Positions 8,586 to 16,559 of a DNA stretch of 64,000 bases are shown piece after piece (position 1 is the stretch's first letter; each line of letters starts with the position of its first letter). Under the pieces are notes generated by a model. It had not been told where the DNA came from, searched no databases, and saw nothing but the letters and a program-made list of their open reading frames with translations. This stretch comes from UBA7236 sp044227505 (GTDB lineage Bacteria; Bacteroidota; Bacteroidia; Chitinophagales; BACL12). Both the position numbers and the translations under genes were made by a program. The DNA is taken from NCBI GenBank assembly GCA_044227505.1, contig JBGAWP010000006.1, positions 44,484-108,483 on the forward strand, in the 5' to 3' direction.

Positions 8586-8653
8586 ATTCGTGCATTCATG
8601 GCAACTTTTTTTGTATGTAATACGAATGGAAAATTAGCCACGAATGCACGAAT
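8586..8653. repeat. Long inverted repeat (ATTCGTGCATTC arms)
   Basis: The arms 8586-8602 and 8637-8653 are 17 bases each and complementary with one mismatch. They are separated by 34 bases. The motif resembles the dispersed CACGAA repeats seen at 57790 and 58730. No gene is visible. Confidence 0.75.
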
Positions 8654-8665
8654 GAACAGCCCCTT

Positions 8666-8845
8666 CTGTGTCCCCACAGTTACGCGCAGCGAACTCTGTG
8701 GAGGGGGTGGATTAATCATTTCTTTTTCAACAATCTTGCATATTCATAACTTGCACTGTGTCCCCACAGAGTTACGCGCAGCGAACTCTGTGGAAGGGTG
8801 TAATAATCATTTCTTTTTCAACGAACTTGCATATTCAAAACTTAA
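8666..8845. repeat. Tandem duplication (about 90 bp) with CCACAGAGTT hairpin
   Basis: Two copies lie head to tail with an offset of 90-91 bases. Each starts with CTGTGTCCCCACAG and contains a hairpin; in copy 2, CCACAGAGTT at 8764 pairs with AACTCTGTGG at 8784. Each then runs into the sequence that, in copy 2, encodes the C-terminus of the TfoX-like protein. A third copy of the hairpin lies at 44836-44867. Confidence 0.85.
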
Positions 8846-9157
8846 TTTAAAATATTTTTTAATCTCCCTCTTATCCTTTAATAACTCCTCCGGCACTAAA
8901 ACATATTCTTTCATTACCACACCATGTTGCACAGAAAGTTGTGATTTATATTTTTTAATAAATAATTCTCTATCCTTTTCCGCTAACCGAATACTCACTT
9001 CACCTTCCTTCGATAAAAAACTAAACATATTGCCATTAACAGAAGTGTAGGGAAGAGTTTTGCCCTTTCTTTCTATTTCAGGAAACAATTGGATTAATTC
9101 ATCATACAATTTTATTTGTTCTGAAATATCCTTTTCCTTTATGTTTTTCGCAACCAT
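8807..9157 (-). CDS. TfoX N-terminal-domain-like protein
   Basis: A small soluble protein of 116 residues if started at the ATG at 9157. A longer frame to 9202 would add 15 Lys-rich residues, part of which would be encoded in a repeat. The core (residues about 30-60, TSVNGNMFSFLSKEGEVSIRLAEKDRELF) resembles the TfoX/Sxy N-terminal domain, which is found alone in many Bacteroidota proteins; it does not prove a competence role. The last codons lie inside the second copy of the 90-bp duplication. The function is unknown. Confidence 0.7.
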   Translation of the reverse strand: MVAKNIKEKDISEQIKLYDELIQLFPEIERKGKTLPYTSVNGNMFSFLSKEGEVSIRLAEKDRELFIKKYKSQLSVQHGVVMKEYVLVPEELLKDKREIKKYFKLSFEYASSLKKK

Positions 9158-9195
9158 GTGAATACAGTTTTTTAATTTAAAAATATATTTTTTCT

Positions 9196-9276
9196 CACGC
9201 AAAGGCGCAAAGCCGCAAAGATGTAATATGTATTAAGTACGTACCTCCATCCATGATTCCTTTGCGTCTTTGCGTG
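9196..9276. repeat. Inverted repeat of CGCAAAG units
   Basis: The left arm at 9196-9213 starts CACGCAAAGG and the right arm at 9259-9276 is its near-complement (16 of 18). Both arms consist of 8- to 9-base CGCAAAG-type units. Related units occur at 44212, 57789 and 58726. Confidence 0.8.
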
Positions 9277-9313
9277 CAATTTTTTTTCACCTGTACAACT
9301 TTGTTTGCAAATT

Positions 9314-10030
9314 TTATTTTATCTCAAATTTCCCAAAAACCTCATACCGTATTTTTATTTTCTGATAGGTTAGTTGTGATTGAAAATCACCGAACCCTGC
9401 TTCATCCAGGATAAAATTTGAATTGGAATATTGACTATACCTTGCTTGAGGATAAACAGCATCACTTATTTCCTGTAATAAAATAGGACTCCCAATTGTT
9501 TCTCCAATTGCCGTAACCATTTTTGTCGCTTTATCTTTTGCGGCTTTAGTTGCATTTACTTTTGTTTCCATTCTGTATTCTTCAATTTTCGAATGGCTCA
9601 CTTTGCTGATAAAAACATCCGTTGCTTTTATTGCACCCATTGCATCATATACCTTAATTACCGTTGCGGCATCCGCAGTCAAAATGGTGTAACTTCTGGA
9701 TAATAAAGCATCATCGGATTTTAAGAAACGATAATTAAAATTACTTTCCGCATCACTCAGTGAAATATTTTTTGGATCTATTCCAATGTTTTTTAAAGCG
9801 GCGAACATATCACTTTCGAGTTTTTCAATGGTTATTTTGTTTTTACCATCGTATCTTTCTGTAACTACAACCGTGATATAAATTTCATCCGGAATTATCT
9901 CCATTTCTGCGGAACCGGTCACTTCAATATAGGGTACAGGTTCGCAACAATTTTGTTGCGTGTTGGTGTTTTGGGAGATAACAATATTCCAGGTTATAAC
10001 CATGGATAAAAGCAGCAGTAAATTTTTCAT
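9314..10030 (-). CDS. SIMPL-domain (DUF541) periplasmic protein
   Basis: Started at the ATG at 10030, the 238-residue protein has a signal peptide (MKNLLLLLSMVITWNIVIS). It is followed by the SIMPL/DUF541 fold: ITGSAEMEIIPDEIYITVVVTE near residues 37-57 and a C-terminal part with long alternating helices and strands. Members are secreted or envelope proteins of poorly known role, sometimes linked to oxidative stress. An upstream TTG two codons earlier is less likely. The gene is flanked by repeats and stands alone. Confidence 0.82.
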   Translation of the reverse strand: MKNLLLLLSMVITWNIVISQNTNTQQNCCEPVPYIEVTGSAEMEIIPDEIYITVVVTERYDGKNKITIEKLESDMFAALKNIGIDPKNISLSDAESNFNYRFLKSDDALLSRSYTILTADAATVIKVYDAMGAIKATDVFISKVSHSKIEEYRMETKVNATKAAKDKATKMVTAIGETIGSPILLQEISDAVYPQARYSQYSNSNFILDEAGFGDFQSQLTYQKIKIRYEVFGKFEIK

Positions 10031-10185
10031 GATCAAAAGATTTAAATTTAAATGAAGTAATATTTTTTATAACTTTCTAAAACGCCGGTCATAGTAGTAA
10101 TATTGTTTACCTGACTGAATGTGAATTTACAGCACAAACAAGTTTATAAAATTAAAATAAATTTTTAAGTAAACAAAAATTTTGC

Positions 10186-11130
10186 CTACAGTTCTATCTC
10201 GGCCACAGAAGTATTTAACCCTGCAAAAATTCCATAACCATTTTCAATATTTGAAAATACGATCACAGGTTCAGCAAAGGGATTGTCCTGATTCCCAAAT
10301 TGCGAATTTGCGGTAATTCTATATTTATAAAAATTTGAAGAAACATGTTTCAATTTAATCTCAAATTTTGGGTCTAGTACAAAATCTGTAGGAATTTCTA
10401 ATAAACTGACCTCCATTGTTTTTTTAGTTCCTTCAAAAGTGATATCATTAAAATAAACCTCATTACAAAGTGTAACGGTACTTCCTTCATTATTTCCACC
10501 CCCATATTCCCCTAAAATAAATATAGGATCCTCGGTGGTAAAACAAGTATATGTTTCACTGAACGCATCTTTATAATTAATGGTAATTGAATAAAAATCA
10601 ACGCCTTCAGGATCCGTAAAAGTAATTTGTAATTTATAATGGGGTACTACAGTATCGATCACAAAAATATTTCCCAATGAATCAATCGAACTATAAGAGA
10701 CCTCCACAAAAATAGTATCAATAATTTTTGCCTCCTCAATTTCTACTGATGCCGGAATTTCTGTTTCTGCTGTAATTGTTTCTTTACCAGGTGCACTCGC
10801 TTCTATGCTAAAAATATCACCAGATTGAGCATTTAATGTTGCTGCATCAATAGTATAATTTCCATCGCCTTGATGCACAAAATTTCCGGCAAGTGTTCCG
10901 TTTCTGAAAATATTTACAGTAGCCGATTCCACCCGCACATTATCAAATCCAACGGCAAGTGGGTCAGTACTTAAGGATATAGTCATTAATCCAGCACTAT
11001 CAGGTTGAATGAAAGAATTTACCACTAATTTATTTTCCTGTGTTTCCACTTCAAAATACACCACCTTTTCACAAGAGGAGAAAATGAGGGTCATGATTAT
11101 TATGGAAATGGTTTTTTGATAAAGGTTCAT
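10186..11130 (-). CDS. DUF4249-family lipoprotein
   Basis: A lipoprotein with signal and lipobox (IIIMTLIFSSC, Cys at residue 20) and a 314-residue beta-rich body of the DUF4249 type. The N-terminal part (LVVNSFIQPDSAG...VESATVNIFRNG) matches the usual start of that family. DUF4249 genes are regularly found directly downstream of TonB-dependent receptors in Bacteroidota, exactly as here, suggesting a surface-exposed accessory protein for uptake. The substrate is not evident. About 180 bases of repeat-rich sequence separate it from the receptor gene. Confidence 0.82.
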   Translation of the reverse strand: MNLYQKTISIIIMTLIFSSCEKVVYFEVETQENKLVVNSFIQPDSAGLMTISLSTDPLAVGFDNVRVESATVNIFRNGTLAGNFVHQGDGNYTIDAATLNAQSGDIFSIEASAPGKETITAETEIPASVEIEEAKIIDTIFVEVSYSSIDSLGNIFVIDTVVPHYKLQITFTDPEGVDFYSITINYKDAFSETYTCFTTEDPIFILGEYGGGNNEGSTVTLCNEVYFNDITFEGTKKTMEVSLLEIPTDFVLDPKFEIKLKHVSSNFYKYRITANSQFGNQDNPFAEPVIVFSNIENGYGIFAGLNTSVAEIEL

Positions 11131-11148
11131 TTTTTAATTTTTGTTTTT

Positions 11149-11273
11149 GTCATTAGTCAATAGTCATTAGTCAGGGATAAAACTGATTAGCTAACGGGGA
11201 CGCCACTCATTTCGTGAATCGTGAATATGATCCGAGTAGGGTCAAACTCATTACTCATAACTCATTACTCATT
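11149..11273. repeat. Composite heptanucleotide array
   Basis: Units gtcatta, gtcaata, gtcatta and gtcaggg run at 11149-11176 in 7-base register, nearly identical to 2626-2653. A cgtgaat pair follows near 11215, then a gatcc...gggtc core at 11229-11243, and four actcatN units at 11246-11273. Confidence 0.85.
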
Positions 11274-11313
11274 TCCTGATCGTTTAGGCCCCATTCTCAA
11301 TTCTCTATTATTC

Positions 11314-13659
11314 TTAAAATTTAAACTCATAACTCACACTCGGAATTATCGGAAACAAACTCACCTGTTTATAATTATTAGTATTAGTTATATAGTCGTA
11401 TTGCTGATAAATAAAAAACGGATTTAAATGATTATATGCATTATAAGCGCCGAAATTCCAGGTGCGTGATCCCCATTTTTTATCTTTGTGTAAGGATATG
11501 TTTACATCCATTCTGTGATAATCACTCATGCGATATCCGTTTCTGCCTTCATAGGCAAAAATTACTTCATTAAATACTCCTTCGTATTTCGCAATTGGCA
11601 AACTTACAGGTTGTCCGGATGAATATACCCATGTACCTGACAGGTCGATATGGTCGTTAATTTTATAAATAGCTGCAATTTCAAAATCATGACGTCGATC
11701 ATATTTATATGGAAAAGTTTCACCAAGATTAATTGTAGGGAATTGGCGATTGCTCCATGATAAAGTATACCCCACCCAACCTGTTAATTTTCCATCGCGT
11801 TTTTGCACAAATAATTCTCCTCCATATGCCTGCCCGTCACCGGCTTCCACTTTGTCTTCCCATCCTTTAAAACCTTCAAATAAATAATTCGCACCATCTT
11901 TATATTCTATAATATTATTCATTTTTTTATAATATCCTTCAATACTAACCTCATAATTCTTTTTAAAAACATATGCCAATCCTATTGCTGGTTGAAATGC
12001 TTTCTGAGGTGCAATGTTATCAGTTGCCGGCACCCATAGATCTGTTGGCAGACCAATTCCTGAATTTGATAATAAATGGATATACTGAGTCATCGTCGAA
12101 AAGGATGCTTTAAGTGAAAGGTCGTTGTTTATTAAATATCTGGCACTGATACGAGGTTGAAGAGATTTATATAAAACTTTATTTACTAAAAAACCCGATG
12201 CGTGTAGTCCACCATTCATTTTGAATTTATCATTTACTTCCCAGTCATCTTCAGCATAAAGATCAAATTCTGTAGCGTAAATATTTTCAGAAGAAAATTC
12301 AATTCCTTCCGTAATGACATTTGTTTCCGTAGATTCAAATTGCGTGGCTCCGGGCTGAAAAGTATGATAAGTAAGTCCTCCGCCAAATTTAATATAATGT
12401 TTGGGTACAGGAATAAAATCAAAGTCATATTTTAAACTCCAGTCGTAGATACCGGAAAAATATTCCAATCCAAAAAACATATTTGTTCCATCATCATTTT
12501 CTTCCTCAAAATTGCTGTATATATCGAATTTATAATCAGTAAATGTGGCTGTTAGGTTACTGAATACTTTATTGGAGAATACATGATTCCATCGGGCAAC
12601 CGCAGTTGCATTTCCCCAGAACAATCCATTTGCCTCTGTGCGGTAACTGTCTTCATCATATTGATATGCATTATTAAAATACGCTTTGTCGCGCCCAAAA
12701 TATCCACTGAGGTATAATCTGTCCTTATCCGAAAACTTATGATTGATCTTTGCATTCAGATCATAAAAATAATATCCCGAAACACCATCACCCTCGCTTT
12801 GGGCTTGAATTATAGGCCTTGTTATTAAATCAATATAGGTCCTTCTTCCCGATACCATAAAAGAAGTTTTTCCTTTTGCGATCGGTCCTTCCAAAGTTAA
12901 TCGCGAAGCAATTATTCCAATGGAACCTTCACCATGAAATTCATTCATATTCCCTTCTTTCATTCTGATATCAATTACACTGGATAATCTTCCGCCATAA
13001 CGTGCAGGAAAACCACCCTTAATTAATGTAACTTTATTTATTGCATCCGAATTAAAAACAGAAAAGAATCCGAATAAATGAGAAGCATTATAAACCGGAA
13101 CTCCATCCAATAAAATTAAATTCTGATCGGGTGAACCACCGCGCACAAATATTCCACTGCTGCCTTCACTTCCACCCGACACACCCGGCAATAATTGCAA
13201 AGTTTTTAAAATATCTACTTCTCCCAAAAAAGCAGGCAGCGCTCTGATCTGTTCTATCGGAATTTCAATCGTACTCATTTGTGTGCGCTCCTGAAATTGT
13301 TCTGAATTATTTTCAGCACTTATCACAACTTCCTCCAAAACATTAGAAGAAATAAGTTCGATATTGATAATGGTATCCTGGCGTAAAAAAAATTTAAATT
13401 TTTGAGGACTGAAACCTATATAATTAAAATTCAGAATTACCGTATCGCTTGCAAGTGTTAAACTGTAAAATCCATATTCGTTGGAAATAGTGCCATTAAA
13501 ATCTTTGCTGTTAAAAACGGTTGCACTTAAAAGTCTTTCACCGGAATTTTTATCACTCACATATCCGCTTATGGTGAAATTTTGTGCATTAAAATTGGAA
13601 ATGATCAAAATAAACAAAAGTGCAGCAAATGCAATTTTTCTGGATGGGCCTGAATTCAT
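11314..13659 (-). CDS. TonB-dependent receptor with carboxypeptidase-like N-domain
   Basis: Outer-membrane active-transport receptor of 781 residues. After a signal peptide (to about residue 25, NFNAQ) comes a CarboxypepD_reg-like domain (FTISGYVSDKNSGERLLSATVFN, residues 27-110). The TonB plug follows (LQLLPGVSGGSEGSSGIFVRGGSPDQNLILLDGVPVY near 153-190), then a 22-strand-type barrel that ends EFKF. The partner DUF4249 lipoprotein is encoded downstream. The domain set is that of SusC-like relatives without a SusD partner. The ligand is unknown; nearby genes give no hint. Confidence 0.92.
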   Translation of the reverse strand: MNSGPSRKIAFAALLFILIISNFNAQNFTISGYVSDKNSGERLLSATVFNSKDFNGTISNEYGFYSLTLASDTVILNFNYIGFSPQKFKFFLRQDTIINIELISSNVLEEVVISAENNSEQFQERTQMSTIEIPIEQIRALPAFLGEVDILKTLQLLPGVSGGSEGSSGIFVRGGSPDQNLILLDGVPVYNASHLFGFFSVFNSDAINKVTLIKGGFPARYGGRLSSVIDIRMKEGNMNEFHGEGSIGIIASRLTLEGPIAKGKTSFMVSGRRTYIDLITRPIIQAQSEGDGVSGYYFYDLNAKINHKFSDKDRLYLSGYFGRDKAYFNNAYQYDEDSYRTEANGLFWGNATAVARWNHVFSNKVFSNLTATFTDYKFDIYSNFEEENDDGTNMFFGLEYFSGIYDWSLKYDFDFIPVPKHYIKFGGGLTYHTFQPGATQFESTETNVITEGIEFSSENIYATEFDLYAEDDWEVNDKFKMNGGLHASGFLVNKVLYKSLQPRISARYLINNDLSLKASFSTMTQYIHLLSNSGIGLPTDLWVPATDNIAPQKAFQPAIGLAYVFKKNYEVSIEGYYKKMNNIIEYKDGANYLFEGFKGWEDKVEAGDGQAYGGELFVQKRDGKLTGWVGYTLSWSNRQFPTINLGETFPYKYDRRHDFEIAAIYKINDHIDLSGTWVYSSGQPVSLPIAKYEGVFNEVIFAYEGRNGYRMSDYHRMDVNISLHKDKKWGSRTWNFGAYNAYNHLNPFFIYQQYDYITNTNNYKQVSLFPIIPSVSYEFKF

Positions 13660-13750
13660 GGTGTGAAAGTAATAGTTTGGACTAATATTTTATCTCTGTT
13701 AAACAAACTGTACTAAATATTATAAATTACTGACAATACCATCTGAAACA

Positions 13751-13796
13751 AAAAACAGCTGATATCCTTCGATAAGTTGATATCAGCCGTTATGTT
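13751..13796 (-). terminator. Terminator downstream of the 391-residue lipoprotein gene
   Basis: A nine-base-pair stem (GCTGATATC at 13758, GATATCAGC at 13779) lies about 25 bases past the stop. On the minus strand it is followed by a T-rich tract. A-rich sequence on the other side could let it act in both directions. Confidence 0.75.
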
Positions 13797-13811
13797 TTTG
13801 TTGAAATGGAG

Positions 13812-14987
13812 TTATAAATTAAGGTATTCCTCGTTATAATCTTTCATTATATCATTCACATTGCACTCCACCTGATAAATAGCATCCAATATTAATTTTT
13901 CATCTCCTGGAAATGGAACTGGTTTACCACCGATCTTTTCTTTAGATTGCTGACTCAAGGCATCGTAATATCCGGTTGCAGTTGCGTAATAGTTTCTGAA
14001 AATGGTTTCCCCTCTTACGGCAATTGTGCGAATTATCTTTCCTGAAGCGTCCAAATAAAGTAATTCTCCACTTACAGTGGCAACCTTTTCTTGCCAGGTT
14101 TCTGTTACATAGGCAGTTACGGTTTTATAATCAGGCACTTTGATAGGATTTCCTAAACTATCCTTCACCATATTTCCTTTATCATCATACACAAATTCAT
14201 AACCATCAATAATTTCCTTGCTCTCTGCATATTGGTTTGTAGTTACTTTTTCAGGTAAAACATCAATATGTTTAATATTTACCTTCACAGTAAATTCTAT
14301 TGCTGATTCCGGCATTTTTGTATGTATCACATACCATGCACCATAGGGATCGCGCACCTCTATTTCTGCTAAGGCATGGGTTACTGCATAACTTAGGGTG
14401 GAATTGGTAGCGTTTTTCACAGTAAAAAATACATCACTGGTTCCCTGGGTCTTTGCGACCTTTATCAGATCATCCACGTCCTTATAAGTATCATAAAACC
14501 CATTGATCTTTTGTAGCTCATAATAGGCTTCACGTGATTTGAGCACTTCCTTACTCGCAATTTTTTGAGTTGCATCAGCATACCAATAAGCAGCGGCATT
14601 CTTTTTTGCAGTGTTTAAACCATCCACTGCATTCACGAATTTGAATTCCGCATCGCGTTCTTCCGTTCCTAAATAGATAGGCATCAGGGGTTGGATCTTA
14701 TTTTGGCGACGGTGAACTGATTCATAAATATGATATATCTCTTCCCAACGATCCGGGCGGCCTTCCTTATTCAACATTTCTATCATTGCCAGATCTTCAC
14801 CGTTGGCACGATAAAATGCTTCCTCCAATATCAGAATATATTCTGCCTTGTCGGGATTGTCGATCAGTTTTTTCACACAGATATCAATTGCCTCATCGTA
14901 ATTCCCTTTGCGGAATTCTTTTTCTGCAACCTTACATCCTGAACCGAAAATTAAAACTAAACTTAAAGCGTAAATGGATATTTTCAT
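13812..14987 (-). CDS. Lipoprotein of unknown function, conserved-type envelope protein
   Basis: A 391-residue lipoprotein: hydrophobic signal with lipobox LIFGSGC (Cys at about 18). The next segment, about 20-140, is helical and reads like tetratricopeptide-type helices (FRKGNYDEAIDICVKKLIDNPDKAEYILILEEAFY). The C-terminal half (about 180-390) is beta-rich and includes an AYVTETWQEKVATVSGELLYLD stretch. I recognise no enzyme motif. It is divergent from the actA operon across 283 bases. Its position next to respiratory genes may be accidental. Confidence 0.75.
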   Translation of the reverse strand: MKISIYALSLVLIFGSGCKVAEKEFRKGNYDEAIDICVKKLIDNPDKAEYILILEEAFYRANGEDLAMIEMLNKEGRPDRWEEIYHIYESVHRRQNKIQPLMPIYLGTEERDAEFKFVNAVDGLNTAKKNAAAYWYADATQKIASKEVLKSREAYYELQKINGFYDTYKDVDDLIKVAKTQGTSDVFFTVKNATNSTLSYAVTHALAEIEVRDPYGAWYVIHTKMPESAIEFTVKVNIKHIDVLPEKVTTNQYAESKEIIDGYEFVYDDKGNMVKDSLGNPIKVPDYKTVTAYVTETWQEKVATVSGELLYLDASGKIIRTIAVRGETIFRNYYATATGYYDALSQQSKEKIGGKPVPFPGDEKLILDAIYQVECNVNDIMKDYNEEYLNL

Positions 14988-15187
14988 ATTTCCTCCTGTT
15001 TTCTACCTTATATATTAAATATTATGCCATTCGATTAATGAGATATTGAGTAAAAATGTTACATCAATGTGAATAAATGACAAATTATAGTTTAGACGGG
15101 TTCTAAACAACATGTAACGCCCTGCTGTAAGCCTTATCCGGCGTGATTTTCAGATAGTTGCATGTATGTGAAAATATTTTTAAAAGA

Positions 15188-15222
15188 TTTGTTAAACTAT
15201 TGACATTTGATATTTAGTTTTG
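15188..15222 (+). promoter_or_regulatory. Promoter of the act-cox operon
   Basis: TAGTTTTG at 15215-15222 is a full match to TAnnTTTG, with TTTG upstream at 15188-15191 (23-base spacing, slightly longer than usual). Transcription would begin near 15229, inside or just before a perfect seven-base-pair hairpin (CGGGTTT at 15225, AAACCCG at 15235). Confidence 0.6.
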
Positions 15223-15270
15223 CACGGGTTTAAAAAACCCGACATTACCTTAACCAAAAAACCAAGGACT

Positions 15271-16524
15271 GTGCTGCATAAGAAGCCGACGACTATCACA
15301 CGCCTCCTAACCTGTATATTATTTATTGTATTTGTACTATCTGCAAATCAATCATTTGCAGGAGTAGCGGAGGGGAAAACCTTATTTCAGGAAAAATGTA
15401 AGCAGTGTCATGCCGTAGATAAAAAAATGACCGGTCCTGCATTGCAGAATGTAAAGACCAGATGGTCGGATTCCACCAATTTATATAAATGGATCAAAAA
15501 TTCCCAGGGTTTTTTAGGAACCGGCGATAAATATGCCAACGATCTATTTAAGGAGTATAACAGCGTAATGCCGGCATTTCCAACTTTAACAGATGCGGAT
15601 ATTACTGATATTTTAAGTTTTATTGATGCGGAGGCAATTAGATTATCTACATTGGTAACAACTACTTCTGGCCCGGTTTCCACTGAAGTTAAAAAAGATA
15701 ACTCTACCCTTTATTGGATTTTGATAGTTGCATTATTGTTTATAGCAATAATTCTAGGAAGAGCAGTAAAATATCTCGATGGATTGGTTCGCCAGAAATA
15801 TGAAGAAGGAGAAAGAGATAAAACTCCTATCTGGAAACAAAAAAAATATCGCCCTTTAATAGGTATAGTTGGGCTTTTATTACTAGCCTTTTTGAGCGTT
15901 GCCATGTGGGATAGCGCTTCATCTCTAGGTAGGCAGCAAGGTTATGCTCCTGAACAACCCATTGCATTTTCACATAAAGTTCACGCAGGTATCAATAAAA
16001 TTGACTGTCGCTATTGTCACGTTGGTGCAGAAAGAGGCAAAGCCGCAGTTATACCTTCCTTAAGCGTTTGTATGAATTGCCACTATAATATTCAGGGAGT
16101 TACAGGAACGGATCCAAATTACCCTAAGGCAATTTACGACAAAGAGATCGCTAAAATTTATTCTTATATCGGTTTCAATACAGAAACCATGAAATATGAA
16201 AAAGAACCTGTTCCGATCGAATGGACCAAGATTCACAATCTACCTGACCACGTTTATTTTAATCACTCACAACACGTAAAAGTTGCCGGTTTGGAATGTC
16301 AGACATGTCACGGTCAGATCCAGGAAATGGATGTTGTTCAACAAATGGAAAATCTTTCCATGGGATGGTGTGTGAATTGTCACAGAACAACAAATGTAAA
16401 CTTCACAACCAATGAATTTTACAAACCTTACGAAGTATTACATGAAAAATTAAAGAACGGCGAAATGGATGCCGTTAAAGCAGAAGATATAGGCGCAACG
16501 GAATGTCAGAAGTGTCACTATTAA
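15271..16524 (+). CDS. actA: Alternative complex III multiheme cytochrome c subunit ActA
   Basis: Membrane-attached periplasmic cytochrome that takes electrons within quinol:electron-acceptor alternative complex III. Six CXXCH heme sites are visible at residues 43, 246, 267, 343, 367 and 412. One lies in an N-terminal cytochrome c domain after the signal peptide (ending NQSFA). Five form the typical ActA pentaheme domain after two membrane segments (about 146-165 and 195-212). The GTG at 15271 is chosen because the only earlier start, a TTG at 15220, lies inside the -7 promoter element. This gene begins a plus-strand run to 31821 with short gaps. The attached monoheme domain could pass electrons to the oxidase. 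Confidence 0.9.
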   Translation: MLHKKPTTITRLLTCILFIVFVLSANQSFAGVAEGKTLFQEKCKQCHAVDKKMTGPALQNVKTRWSDSTNLYKWIKNSQGFLGTGDKYANDLFKEYNSVMPAFPTLTDADITDILSFIDAEAIRLSTLVTTTSGPVSTEVKKDNSTLYWILIVALLFIAIILGRAVKYLDGLVRQKYEEGERDKTPIWKQKKYRPLIGIVGLLLLAFLSVAMWDSASSLGRQQGYAPEQPIAFSHKVHAGINKIDCRYCHVGAERGKAAVIPSLSVCMNCHYNIQGVTGTDPNYPKAIYDKEIAKIYSYIGFNTETMKYEKEPVPIEWTKIHNLPDHVYFNHSQHVKVAGLECQTCHGQIQEMDVVQQMENLSMGWCVNCHRTTNVNFTTNEFYKPYEVLHEKLKNGEMDAVKAEDIGATECQKCHY

Positions 16525-16559
16525 ATAATTTACAATTACCTAAATTCTAACCATACCAA

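Noticed and set aside
8598..9050. Plus-strand 150-codon open frame across the duplication and the TfoX-like gene
   Set aside because: It consists of repeat sequence and the antisense of a gene with a recognisable family; its protein has no natural composition.
12234..12755. Short frames inside the TonB receptor gene
   Set aside because: They are shadows of the 781-codon receptor frame, which has a complete signal, plug and barrel.
15220..15270. TTG start giving a longer ActA
   Set aside because: The TTG lies in the predicted -7 promoter element and the extra residues carry a hairpin-forming sequence.
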